Shown: positions 17,210 to 25,079 of the stretch, in pieces
Layout: the number at the start of each line of letters is the position of its first letter
Numbering within the stretch: position 1 is the first letter of the stretch
DNA from: Paenibacillus polymyxa M1
GTDB lineage: Bacteria; Bacillota; Bacilli; Paenibacillales; Paenibacillaceae
DNA: 64,000 nucleotides
NCBI RefSeq assembly: GCF_000237325.1
Contig: NC_017542.1
Coordinates: 2,363,501 to 2,427,500, forward strand
Direction of reading: 5' to 3'
The notes under the pieces: generated by a model
Told to the model about the DNA's origin: nothing
What the model saw: only the letters and a program-made list of their open reading frames with translations
Database searches by the model: none
Made by a program: the position numbers and the translations under genes

Positions 17210-18330
17210 AGCGGGAACCGGGGTTCCTTCGTATCCTTGCAAGATTCATGCTCGTGTTATTGGTGCTGTATCTTAGCTGGACTGCTGCGTATTTTATTAC
17301 GGCGGTGATCTATTCACGCTTGTCATGGACTCCGCATGAATTGTTCGTCTATCTTATTAATGCGACACTTGGCTTTTTCTTTTTCGGTATAATTAGTATG
17401 ACTGTGAGGCGCTTTATCCAGCCTAGAGAACAGCATTTTTTTACCGAAATGATCGATGCTTTAAAGCGAATTTCAGAAGGGGATTTTCACATAAATCTGG
17501 GATGGAACTTTGGCACGAGAAACGGAAACCATGATAGGACACATCCTTATATACAGCTGGTGGACAGCATTAATGATATGGCGGCAAATCTGAAGGTCAT
17601 GGAAGAACTGCGGGAGGCGTTTATTTCAAACGTATCCCATGAAATTGGCTCGCCCCTGACCTCAATCATAGGTTTTGCTAAGGCGCTCAAGGACGATAAT
17701 CTGGATCGGGAGCAGCGGGACCGATATTTGACGATTATTGAGACAGAGTGTATTCGTCTATCCAAGCTAAGCGATAATCTGATGAAGCTGGCGGTGCTGG
17801 ATTCGGAGCGGCATCCGTTTCATCCGTCCTCTTATCGGCTGAACAAGCAACTGATCTCGCTTATCCTCGCCTGCGAACCGCAATGGGAGGCTAAACAAAT
17901 TGACATGATTGTGGACACCCATAACGTTCAGGTCAACGCGGACGAGGATCTAATGGGCCAGGTGTGGGTGAATCTCCTTCACAATGCTATTAAATTCACC
18001 CCACAGGGTGGAAGCATATCTGTTTCTCTTTCAAGTAATGGTAATCAGGCAGTTGTCTGCATTACTGATACAGGACCGGGTATTAATGAACAGGATCAAC
18101 AGCGCATTTTCGAACGATTTTATAAAGCAGACAAGTCACGAACCCGAACCGCAGGAGGTAGCGGCTTGGGACTTTCCATCGCCCATAAAATAACGGAGAT
18201 GCATAGCGGCTCTATTTCTGTGTCCAGCAAGGTGGGGGAAGGAACGGCGTTTACAGTATTGCTGCCTCTGCAAGAGGAAACAGTAAAGGGGAACAGCAAC
18301 CATGAAATGAGCGGAAATAGTGGTGATTAA
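17206..18330 (+). CDS. Sensor histidine kinase
   Basis: A 374-residue membrane kinase. Two N-terminal transmembrane helices (about 10-35 and 43-65) enclose only a very short external loop, so it probably senses within the membrane or through a partner. A HAMP-like linker follows, then the dimerisation domain with the phosphorylated His145 in SNVSHEIGSPLTS and a HATPase domain with N, G1 (DTGPGI) and G2 (GSGLGLSI) boxes. The H-box reads HEIGSP instead of the usual HE(L/I)R/KTP. It is translationally coupled to the response regulator. The short loop resembles intramembrane-sensing kinases that work with ABC transporters. Confidence 0.92.
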   Translation: MKREPGFLRILARFMLVLLVLYLSWTAAYFITAVIYSRLSWTPHELFVYLINATLGFFFFGIISMTVRRFIQPREQHFFTEMIDALKRISEGDFHINLGWNFGTRNGNHDRTHPYIQLVDSINDMAANLKVMEELREAFISNVSHEIGSPLTSIIGFAKALKDDNLDREQRDRYLTIIETECIRLSKLSDNLMKLAVLDSERHPFHPSSYRLNKQLISLILACEPQWEAKQIDMIVDTHNVQVNADEDLMGQVWVNLLHNAIKFTPQGGSISVSLSSNGNQAVVCITDTGPGINEQDQQRIFERFYKADKSRTRTAGGSGLGLSIAHKITEMHSGSISVSSKVGEGTAFTVLLPLQEETVKGNSNHEMSGNSGD

Positions 18331-18345
18331 CCGGGCTATTGCTGA

Positions 18346-18507
18346 CACTGGTATGCAAGCGTTGATATAGGTTCGACACAGGCGAAAGAAGTTCATCATG
18401 ATTTATACAATGGTGGGTTTAGACTACAAGCGCTCGGTACAATTACCTACAGCATGGCTGGTACTACTAAACAACAGCTTACGAGTTCATTTGGGAGAAT
18501 GATTTAA
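18346..18507 (+). other. Possible gene remnant, 53-codon open frame without a start codon
   Basis: Directly after the kinase gene, a stop-to-stop frame with no early start codon and no ribosome site reads HWYASVDIGSTQAKE and later ITYSMAGTTKQQLTSSFGRMI before TAA. Its composition looks like protein coding, so it may be the tail of a lost gene. I do not recognise the family. The surrounding 490 bp between the kinase and the DinB-like gene otherwise holds only the terminator and the TAGACT-containing repeats. Confidence 0.3.
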
Positions 18508-18554
18508 GAAGAAATATGGGACTCCTTACCTTGTTGGGTCATATTAATCTGTAA

Positions 18555-18605
18555 AAAAATCAAGAAGACGTTTCTGGTACATCTGGAAACGTCTTCTTGA
18601 TTTTT
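18555..18605 (+). terminator. Terminator after the ABC/two-component operon
   Basis: A perfect 20-bp inverted repeat (AAAAATCAAGAAGACGTTTC at 18555-18574 with its complement at 18586-18605) with an 11-base loop and flanking A and T runs, able to act in both directions. Confidence 0.92.
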
Positions 18606-18671
18606 CATTTTCCAAATCCATTGGCTAAGTGTATGACGTTTAGGAAAGAGTCAGATGTTAGCGAATAACAA

Positions 18672-18738
18672 TGTTTTAGACTAAACAATAAAGAACTAGA
18701 CTGAGATCAATAAAGTTATAGACTGGAAAATAAAGTAT
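18672..18738 (+). repeat. Three short direct repeats, TAGACT-N-AATAAAG, upstream of the DinB-like gene
   Basis: The sequence repeats TTTTAGACTAAACAATAAAG, then TAGACTGAGATCAATAAAG, then TAGACTGGAAAATAAAG at roughly 21-23 bp spacing. Related motifs occur in inverted orientation downstream of the same gene (19431-19572). No function is known to me; candidates are a regulator-binding array or the ends of a mobile segment. Confidence 0.7.
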
Positions 18739-18821
18739 AAAAGATATAAGCTACAAATATGCTTTTTTCTTGAGCCCTCTCATATGATGAGAGTAATTCG
18801 GTATTCGAGGAGATGATCTTG

Positions 18822-19394
18822 ATGAACAAGAACATAGGGATTAAGGATATTTTGGTAAGGTTCGACGAGATTTCGAAGCATTATGTTCGGGAGCTGGACA
18901 AGTATAGTCTGGCGGAACTGTGCCGCAAGCCAAGCGAGAACGAATGGTCGCTTGGGCAAATGTACCTGCATCTGCCCCATTCCACGCTGAACTTGCAGCT
19001 CCGTCTTGCGGAGCAGTGCATGGCGCTCGGTGGCGGCAGCGAGGAGGGCGGCGGGAAGACGGAGGCCGGCCATGCCGTGTTTGAGCAAGGGAGTTTCCCA
19101 CCGGTTCGCATTCAGGTACCTGCCGACTTGCAACATACGCCTCCTCAGCCAGAGAGCAAGGAGCAGCTTGTCGCCAAGCTGGAGGAAGCAAGGCGCCGCA
19201 TGCATGAGATTGGGGCGTCGCTACAGAACATAGACCCAGAGCGGCTGCAGCGAAAGGCGACTCATCCGGCCGTAGCCTTCGGCGCGTTAAACGCGGTCGA
19301 ATGGTTCACGATGGTGGAGATGCATTACCGTCATCATCTTCTTCAAAAGGAGCGGCTGGACGCTTTCTTACAAACTGCAGAGTTATTAGACTAA
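18822..19394 (+). CDS. DinB-like four-helix protein
   Basis: A 190-residue protein of the DinB/YfiT-like (DinB_2) superfamily. This four-helix fold often uses three histidines to bind a metal and includes thiol-dependent transferases and many uncharacterised proteins. Support comes from the N-terminal FDEISKHYVRELDKYSLAEL, ENEWSLGQMYLHL (first His region) and the C-terminal VEWFTMVEMHYRHHLLQKERL (metal His region). I chose ATG 18822, 9 bases after GAGGAG; ATG 18813 abuts that site. The middle of the gene is conspicuously GC-rich (about 19000-19120) compared with its very AT-rich surroundings, and related short repeats lie on both sides, which hints at acquisition from elsewhere. Confidence 0.75.
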   Translation: MNKNIGIKDILVRFDEISKHYVRELDKYSLAELCRKPSENEWSLGQMYLHLPHSTLNLQLRLAEQCMALGGGSEEGGGKTEAGHAVFEQGSFPPVRIQVPADLQHTPPQPESKEQLVAKLEEARRRMHEIGASLQNIDPERLQRKATHPAVAFGALNAVEWFTMVEMHYRHHLLQKERLDAFLQTAELLD

Positions 19395-19430
19395 CGGGAC
19401 ACGAAAGTTGAATGTTGACCACAACAGCGG

Positions 19431-19572
19431 CCAGTCTAGGATTTTATTTTCGCGTCCTTATCTGCCGCTGTTGCATTTGTCGGTCAGTCTAAAACACTTT
19501 CTCAAAAGATGACGACCTTTGAAGTGGACAATCGCGTAAAATCAGCAACTCCAGTCTACAACTTTATTTTCT
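19431..19572 (-). repeat. Inverted TAGACT-type motifs downstream of the DinB-like gene
   Basis: CAGTCTAGGATTTTATTTTC (from 19432), CAGTCTAAAAC (from 19485) and CAGTCTACAACTTTATTTTC (from 19552) are reverse-orientation counterparts of the array upstream of the gene; for example GTTTTAGACT occurs on one side and AGTCTAAAAC on the other. A separate 9-bp stem, CAACAGCGG (19422-19430) with CCGCTGTTG (19465-19473), overlaps the region. I see no other feature in the 277-bp gap between the DinB-like and DUF421 genes. Confidence 0.6.
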
Positions 19573-19671
19573 TCGAACATCAGAACCTTTACGTGGCTAT
19601 GTTTGTTGCAGCAAATTTGATAGAAATCAGGGGTGTTTCTGGAATTTATTCTTACGGGCCATTCGTATGTG

Positions 19672-20541
19672 TCAGGAATTAGATGTATTTATCGGTTTCA
19701 TCTCTTGTATAGCTTCCTTCAAACTTTGTGAGCATTGTTCATACAGCTGTTTTCTTTGCTGCTCACTGGAACCAGATGCGAGTTTTTGCAACTCCGTTGT
19801 GCATTGCTCCAGCAAAGTCAGCACGGCTTGATTCGAATCCTTCACCTTGCTTAGCTGCACATTATCGCTGTATGGGTCAATATATAGCTCCCCTTGGGTG
19901 TCTACCTGGGCAAAAAACACATCTTTGACCGTTAGACTCTTTTCCTTTAGCTTGGCATCCAGCCATTGCTGAGTAATCCCCATATATGCCATTTGTTGTT
20001 CCATGAGTTGTCCATCCATAATGACAGCTGTGGGTTCCTTCTCCGGTAATTGCAGCATATTCAGATCCTTAAGTGTCACAGGCTGCTTGTCTTTGGTTAA
20101 CAGCACGTTGACTTCACCACTGGTTTCCATAAGAGCAAATTCTACATCAGCTACTCTAAATACATTCTTGCTTCGGAGCTGCTCCATGAGTTCATCCAGG
20201 GTAAGTCGTTCTTTTCTCAGATTATCCTCTAAAATTTTGCCGTCTTTGATCAGGATGGTTGTCCTTCCATCTGTTATATCTCTGACTTTCTTGCTTTTGA
20301 TTTGCAGATATTCTATGCCAAGTGTTGTCAGTACCCATACTGACAAGGCTATGAGGCCTAAATACCAAGTGGATTCACGCTCCATAGGAATGGTAGCGGC
20401 CAGGTTACCTATCGTGATTCCTGTTATATATTCGAACAAGGAAAGCTGGGATACCTGACGTTTTCCAAGAATTTTGGTGATTAAAAATAATATAGCGACA
20501 GCCATTAATGTGCGTATAGCAACCTCGGCCCAATCCTGCAT
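19672..20541 (-). CDS. DUF421 (YetF/YcaP-like) membrane protein
   Basis: A 289-residue membrane protein of the DUF421 family, common in several copies in Bacillales. It has three N-terminal transmembrane helices (about 8-28, 36-52, 58-80), with the conserved KRQVSQLSLFEYITGITIGN between the first two, then the cytoplasmic DUF421 core (GRTTILIKDGKILEDNL, VADVEFALMETSGEVNVLL). A C-terminal helical extension follows. Related proteins have been implicated in spore and membrane physiology, but no biochemical function is established. It is a single gene on the minus strand. Confidence 0.85.
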   Translation of the reverse strand: MQDWAEVAIRTLMAVAILFLITKILGKRQVSQLSLFEYITGITIGNLAATIPMERESTWYLGLIALSVWVLTTLGIEYLQIKSKKVRDITDGRTTILIKDGKILEDNLRKERLTLDELMEQLRSKNVFRVADVEFALMETSGEVNVLLTKDKQPVTLKDLNMLQLPEKEPTAVIMDGQLMEQQMAYMGITQQWLDAKLKEKSLTVKDVFFAQVDTQGELYIDPYSDNVQLSKVKDSNQAVLTLLEQCTTELQKLASGSSEQQRKQLYEQCSQSLKEAIQEMKPINTSNS

Positions 20542-20713
20542 TTGCTCAACCCCATTTCATTTCGCCACAAGGGCGCTACTATTCCAAGGATATCCGCGTC
20601 AAGGCACATTTAAACTCCAATTCCCCTAAATTTAAATAACCAAGCTGCCAATAAGCGATGAAATACATTAAAATTTTCTATCGTTCAATTACCATTGTCT
20701 ATTACACAAGCGA

Positions 20714-20742
20714 TTGACGGAAAAGAGGGAGCAGGATACATT
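20714..20742 (+). promoter_or_regulatory. Promoter of the glutaredoxin-monooxygenase-reductase operon
   Basis: TTGACG at 20714-20719 and TACATT at 20737-20742 with 17-bp spacing, 62 bp before the start at 20805. An activator would be consistent with the imperfect -10 box, and a LysR gene lies in the same locus. Confidence 0.5.
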
Positions 20743-20804
20743 ATAGATATAATTCTTATTTAATTCATCGGGATTATAAACATTAAACTCACGGAGGTAT
20801 GTAT

Positions 20805-21074
20805 ATGTCGTCCAAACCTAAAGTTGTAGTGTGGAGCAAAACCGGCTGTCATTTTTGTGGAGAGATCAAATCGTACCTGGAATCCCAAAATCAGCCGTAT
20901 GAAAATATCCAGGTGGACGGAAATGATGCACTGCGTGATGTGTTGGAGACCAAATATGGTATTCGTTATGTTCCTGTCGTAGAGATAGGTGGAGATAACA
21001 AATATGAAGCACTTCTTAACCCGGATCTGGAAGAGCTGGGTAAAGTGCTGGAAAGTTATAATCAAGCGGTATAA
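20805..21074 (+). CDS. Glutaredoxin-like protein (YtnI-like)
   Basis: An 89-residue thioredoxin-fold protein with the redox motif CHFC (about residues 14-17, [13 protein letters not shown]) and a cis-proline segment YVPVVEI. It corresponds in size and locus to YtnI of the B. subtilis S-alkyl-cysteine operon, a glutaredoxin-like protein of undefined role. ATG 20805 is preferred because the GGAGG at 20793-20797 is 7 bases upstream; an ATG at 20799 is too close. It is 29 bp before the monooxygenase gene in the same operon. Inference: it may reduce a mixed disulfide or sulfenate formed during sulfur release. Confidence 0.82.
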   Translation: MSSKPKVVVWSKTGCHFCGEIKSYLESQNQPYENIQVDGNDALRDVLETKYGIRYVPVVEIGGDNKYEALLNPDLEELGKVLESYNQAV

Positions 21075-21103
21075 CAATTATATTCAAGAGAGGTGGAAGA
21101 GTC

Positions 21104-22444
21104 ATGGCTAAGAATAGACAAATTAAATTGGGTGCGATTATTCACGGTGTTGGGGGAAGCATGACGACTTGGCGTCACCCTGATGTACCTGCGGATGCAA
21201 GTATTAATTTTGATTTTTATAAAACGCAGGCACAAAAGGCAGAGGAAGGGAAGTTTGATCTCGTATTTATTGCAGACGGTCTGTTTATTAACGAAAAATC
21301 CATTCCTCACTTTCTGAACCGTTTTGAGCCAATTACGATTTTGTCTGCTTTGGCTGGGGTGACGAAGCATATCGGATTAGTTGGCACATTGTCGACTTCC
21401 TATAGCGAACCGTTCACGGTAGCACGCCAGTTTTCTTCCATTGATCATATTAGCGGAGGTCGTGCAGGCTGGAATGTGGTGACTTCCCCGCTGGAAGGTT
21501 CTGCTCTTAACTTTAACAAAGGTGAGCATCCATCGCATCCACAACGCTATAAAATTGCCGATGAATACTTGCAAGTTACCAAAGGACTGTGGGACTCGTG
21601 GGAAGAGGATGCGTTCGTTCGTGATAAGGAAGCCGGCGTATTCTTTGATCCTGACAAGCTGCATACACTGAACCACAAAGGTGAGTTTTTCTCTGTGCAG
21701 GGTCCGCTAAACATTGGACGATCCAAGCAGGGACAGCCGGTTATTTTCCAGGCAGGTTCCTCAGAAGATGGAAAAAACCTGGCTGCCAAGGAAGCGGATG
21801 CCGTATTTACAGGACATGAAACATTGGAGGAAGCACAGCAGTTTTACCGTGATGTGAAGGAACGTGCAGTACGCTATGGCAGAGCGGAAGAGGATATTGT
21901 CATTTTGCCGGGCATTTCGCCGATTATTGGCAGCACGCCAGAGGAAGCGGAACGTAAGTATGAGGAGATTACCAATTTAGTAACGATTGAGGCTGCGTTA
22001 AAATATTTGGGGCGTTTCTTCGATCATCACGATTTCTCACAATATCCGCTGGATGAGCCATTCCCTGAGCTTGATGGTATTGGCAGTAATTCATTCCGCA
22101 GCGGTACAGATAAAATCAAACGAACAGCCAAAGAGCAGAATTTGACGTTGCGTGAGGTTGCGTTGCGTTCAGCTACGCCGAGAACCTCTTTTATCGGAAC
22201 TGCTGAGCAGGTGGCAGATCGAGTGCAAGAGTGGTTTGAAAGAAAAGGGGCAGACGGATTCATTATCGGTTCCGATGTGCCAACGGGCCTGCATGATTTC
22301 GTAAATCTAGTTGTGCCTATTTTGCAGGAGCGTGGCATTTATCGTCAGGATTATGAATTTAACACACTACGTGAAAACCTGGGTGTGCCTATTCCTGAGA
22401 ATCGTTATACAGCAGCCAGATCCAAAGTGAAAGTTGACGCATAA
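21104..22444 (+). CDS. FMN-dependent monooxygenase, NtaA/SnaA/DszA family (YtnJ/YxeK-like)
   Basis: A 446-residue two-component flavin monooxygenase of the bacterial luciferase superfamily that uses reduced FMN supplied by a partner reductase. Family hallmarks are [19 protein letters not shown] at the start, [35 protein letters not shown], and [17 protein letters not shown]. In B. subtilis the related YtnJ and YxeK oxidise N-acetylated S-substituted cysteines so that the C-S bond breaks. Here the FMN reductase gene is 17 bp downstream, giving a self-contained oxygenase/reductase pair. The exact substrate is inference from locus content. Confidence 0.88.
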   Translation: MAKNRQIKLGAIIHGVGGSMTTWRHPDVPADASINFDFYKTQAQKAEEGKFDLVFIADGLFINEKSIPHFLNRFEPITILSALAGVTKHIGLVGTLSTSYSEPFTVARQFSSIDHISGGRAGWNVVTSPLEGSALNFNKGEHPSHPQRYKIADEYLQVTKGLWDSWEEDAFVRDKEAGVFFDPDKLHTLNHKGEFFSVQGPLNIGRSKQGQPVIFQAGSSEDGKNLAAKEADAVFTGHETLEEAQQFYRDVKERAVRYGRAEEDIVILPGISPIIGSTPEEAERKYEEITNLVTIEAALKYLGRFFDHHDFSQYPLDEPFPELDGIGSNSFRSGTDKIKRTAKEQNLTLREVALRSATPRTSFIGTAEQVADRVQEWFERKGADGFIIGSDVPTGLHDFVNLVVPILQERGIYRQDYEFNTLRENLGVPIPENRYTAARSKVKVDA

Positions 22445-22461
22445 CAGAAGGAGGGAAAGAG

Positions 22462-22992
22462 ATGTCCAAGGTTGTCATCCTATCGGGCAGTCCGTCTACA
22501 CAATCCCGTTTATACGGTTTGATTCACTATACAACTGAGCAGTTGCGAGAGGCTGGAGCGGAGGTTACATTACTGAATGTGGTCGACTTGCCCGCTGAGG
22601 ATTTGATCAAAGCTAACTTTAATAGTCCCGACGTCACAGCAGCGCTTGCGTTGATTGCAGCAGCGGATGCCGTCATTGTGGCTTCGCCAGTATATAAAGC
22701 GGCCTATTCAGGGCTATTGAAAATATTTCTGGATCTGGTTCCGCAGGAGGGACTGAGAGGGAAACCTGTCTTGCCTTTATTTATCGGCGGTACACTCGCC
22801 CATCTGCTGGTTATTGACTATGCCCTGAAGCCGGTTCTGAGCGCATTGGGGGGAAGACATATTCTTGGTGGGGTGTATGCAGTGGATCAGTGGGTCGAGC
22901 GCCTGCCGGGTGGAGCATATGGGTTGTCCGAAGAGTTGATTGTACGATTGGAACGTTCTGTTAAAGAACTCAATGAGCTATTGAAGTTATAG
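22462..22992 (+). CDS. NAD(P)H-dependent FMN reductase (SsuE-like)
   Basis: A 176-residue flavodoxin-fold FMN reductase of the SsuE family. The FMN phosphate-binding loop LSGSPSTQSRLYGL is at residues 6-19 and the flavin-contact segment ASPVYKAAYSGLLKIFLDLVP near residue 75. It would supply FMNH2 to the monooxygenases in this locus. A good AGGAGGG site precedes ATG 22462. It ends the first transcription unit; the promoter of the LysR gene begins 19 bp after its stop. In the related B. subtilis ytm-ytn operon I recall no SsuE-type reductase gene, so its presence here is a lineage difference. Confidence 0.88.
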   Translation: MSKVVILSGSPSTQSRLYGLIHYTTEQLREAGAEVTLLNVVDLPAEDLIKANFNSPDVTAALALIAAADAVIVASPVYKAAYSGLLKIFLDLVPQEGLRGKPVLPLFIGGTLAHLLVIDYALKPVLSALGGRHILGGVYAVDQWVERLPGGAYGLSEELIVRLERSVKELNELLKL

Positions 22993-23010
22993 ATATTTTC
23001 AATATTTCCA

Positions 23011-23039
23011 TTGACAGGTCGTTCAGTGAGTTTTATGAT
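23011..23039 (+). promoter_or_regulatory. SigA promoter of the sulfur-locus LysR gene
   Basis: A perfect TTGACA at 23011-23016 and TATGAT at 23034-23039 with 17-bp spacing, 62 bp before ATG 23101. Confidence 0.8.
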
Positions 23040-23100
23040 ACAAAAAAACCAAGTTAACTCATTGGATAAATGTATATAAAACTTACTGGGGGACTTGCGT

Positions 23101-23991
23101 ATGAATATCGAGAATATTGAAGCCTTTGTATACGTGAATCATTATGGAAGCTTTAACAAGGCGGCAGAAGCATTGTTCTTGTCACAGCCCTCTGTCACAG
23201 CCCGGATTCAGACGCTGGAACGCGAGCTTGAGTGTAAGTTATTCGACCGCCAAAGCAAACAAACGATTCTGACGGAGGATGGACGAAAGTTCCTTCCTTA
23301 TGCGGAGCAGATGCTGCAAGTGCTGCAAAAAGGGAAGCAAAAGCTTCAACAGCGCAAGAAAGCCCCTCAGCAAATTCGAATTGGCTGCACGATATCGGTG
23401 TCGAACTATATCATTCCTGAAATACTAAAACAGCTTCGTGCTCGCTATCCGGAGGTTAACTACAAAATTGTGACCGCTACGACGGATCAACTGCTACATA
23501 AGCTGTTGAACCGTGAGGTAGACATTAGTTTTGTCCGTAAAGTGATGCATCCGGCTATTCGTACGCTTGCCTTTTATGAAGATCCGATTTCCCTGTATGT
23601 ATATGAAGGCCACCCGTTTACGAAGACAGGAAAGGCCAGCATACAGGATATCCAGCGTGAAACCCTGGTATTTTTTGAATGCGGCTCATTAGATTGGATG
23701 AGGATTCATCGATCTTTTGAATCACTGGAGCAGCCACCGGATATTGCTTTTCAGGTAGACAATGTGGTCACGGCCAAAAAGCTGGTATTGCAAGAAGCGG
23801 GCATTGCCTTTTTGCCGGATGTCTGTGTGAGCCGTGAAGTGAAGGATCAGAAGCTGTTCCGTATTCATATTCCGGAGGTGGCTGGGGTATCTATGCAGAT
23901 TAGCATAATCGCAACCAAAGAAGACTGCGCAGTGTCCTCCGATTTTGCAGATGCACTGACAGAAGGCTTCAGGGAGGCTGTTTTGTTATAG
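23101..23991 (+). CDS. LysR-family regulator of the organosulfur locus (YtlI-like position)
   Basis: A 296-residue LysR-type regulator: winged HTH at residues 1-60 (FNKAAEALFLSQPSVTARIQTLERELECKLF) and an effector-binding domain from about residue 88 (QQIRIGCTISVSNYIIPEIL). ATG 23101 is 7 bases after a GGGGGA site; TTG 23095 is too near it. It sits between the oxygenase/reductase operon and the importer/deacylase operon, so it probably activates both; in B. subtilis the LysR protein YtlI activates the equivalent operon and is itself repressed by CymR. I did not find a convincing CymR box here. The inducer is inferred to be a cysteine precursor. Confidence 0.88.
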   Translation: MNIENIEAFVYVNHYGSFNKAAEALFLSQPSVTARIQTLERELECKLFDRQSKQTILTEDGRKFLPYAEQMLQVLQKGKQKLQQRKKAPQQIRIGCTISVSNYIIPEILKQLRARYPEVNYKIVTATTDQLLHKLLNREVDISFVRKVMHPAIRTLAFYEDPISLYVYEGHPFTKTGKASIQDIQRETLVFFECGSLDWMRIHRSFESLEQPPDIAFQVDNVVTAKKLVLQEAGIAFLPDVCVSREVKDQKLFRIHIPEVAGVSMQISIIATKEDCAVSSDFADALTEGFREAVLL

Positions 23992-24013
23992 AAAAGTCCT
24001 ATAGGTTGGTGGA

Positions 24014-24041
24014 TTGACGTATTGGATTACAGGTGTTAAAT
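24014..24041 (+). promoter_or_regulatory. Probable promoter of the importer/deacylase operon
   Basis: TTGACG at 24014-24019 and TTAAAT at 24036-24041 with 16-bp spacing. The weak -10 box fits activator dependence. An inverted pair TCCTATAGG (around 23998) and TATAGGAA (around 24070) flanks it and might be part of a regulatory site. Confidence 0.45.
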
Positions 24042-24151
24042 TAATCACATCCTAAAACCGATTAAGTTTATAGGAATTGTTAATTATTAAATATTATAGC
24101 TACCATGTATGTCGCAAACTGCTGATATGCAAAGAGATGAGGGGGATTCAT

Positions 24152-25003
24152 ATGAAAAAGTGGTTTGCAATATTGTCTGTTATGGCAATCATTCTGGTGT
24201 TGGCAGGCTGCGGTTCCTCAGATGACACGTCTAGTGCGTCAGGTTCAAGCGGAGACGTGAAGAAAATTATTGTAGGCACAGGCACTCAATTTAAAAATGT
24301 ATGCTTTATTGACGAAAACGGAAATTTAACAGGCTTTGATGTGGAGCTGATTAAGGAGCTGGACAAGCGCCTACCTCAATACGAGTTTGAATTCAAAACG
24401 ATGGATTTTGGAAATTTGCTGCTCAGTCTCGATGCCGGCAAGATTGATCTGGTATCGCATCAAATGGAAAAAAACCCGGAACGCGAAGCCAAGTATCTGT
24501 TCAACAAAAATCCGTATAGCATTTTTCTAAACAGAGTAGCTGTAGCGAAGGATAATAATAGCATTCATTCCATTGATGATTTGAAAGGGAAAAAGGTACT
24601 TACCAGTCCAACCAGTAATGCGGCGTATGTGCTGAAAGAATATAACAAAACCCACGGAGATGCTCTGAATATCGTGTATACGAGTGGTGCAGCCAATGAT
24701 ATGGTGCAACAAATTACGAGCGGCCGTATAGATGCTACCGTTACGACAGACTTTGCGAACCGTTTTAACACCGATGAAAAAGGAGAAGTAGCTCTGAAAA
24801 CCGTTGGTGATCCTTTAACTCAATCAGATGTACTATATGTACTGAACAAAAATGAGCAAGGATTGGCGGATGACCTGGACAAAGCCATTCAGGAAGTGAA
24901 GGACGACGGTACGCTGTCGAAGCTGAGCATTAAATGGCTTGGAGAGGACTTCACGAAGTCCCTGGAGGATGTGAAAAAAGAGAGTACCAGCAGTAAGAAG
25001 TAA
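24152..25003 (+). CDS. Amino-acid (cystine-type) ABC transporter substrate-binding lipoprotein
   Basis: A 283-residue lipoprotein with a signal peptide and lipobox LAGC (lipidated Cys20), then a family 3 solute-binding fold: KKIIVGTGTQFKNVCFIDENG, GFDVELIKEL, the conserved DLVSHQMEKNPEREAKYLF, and YVLNKNEQGLADDLDKAI. It corresponds to TcyJ/TcyK of B. subtilis, which bind cystine and related sulfur compounds at the outer face of the membrane. ATG 24152 has a strong GAGGGGG site; the frame extends upstream but would put residues before the signal peptide. Only one binding protein is present, whereas B. subtilis has two (tcyJ and tcyK). Confidence 0.88.
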   Translation: MKKWFAILSVMAIILVLAGCGSSDDTSSASGSSGDVKKIIVGTGTQFKNVCFIDENGNLTGFDVELIKELDKRLPQYEFEFKTMDFGNLLLSLDAGKIDLVSHQMEKNPEREAKYLFNKNPYSIFLNRVAVAKDNNSIHSIDDLKGKKVLTSPTSNAAYVLKEYNKTHGDALNIVYTSGAANDMVQQITSGRIDATVTTDFANRFNTDEKGEVALKTVGDPLTQSDVLYVLNKNEQGLADDLDKAIQEVKDDGTLSKLSIKWLGEDFTKSLEDVKKESTSSKK

Positions 25004-25020
25004 GGATAGACTTGGACATT

Positions 25021-25057
25021 TCAGCGGTCAGGGTACTTTATGTATTCTGACCGCTGA
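25021..25057 (+). other. Intercistronic hairpin between binding-protein and permease genes
   Basis: A perfect 11-bp inverted repeat, TCAGCGGTCAG at 25021-25031 and CTGACCGCTGA at 25047-25057, in the 76-bp gap, with no T run. Such hairpins often protect or partly terminate upstream mRNA so that the binding protein is made in excess over the permeases. That role is inferred. Confidence 0.75.
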
Positions 25058-25079
25058 TGTATAGAAAGGAGGCAGGCAT

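Noticed and set aside
18780..19205. Several long overlapping open frames opposite the DinB-like gene
   Set aside because: The high GC content of that gene creates open frames on all strands; only the plus-strand frame has a ribosome site and a family match.
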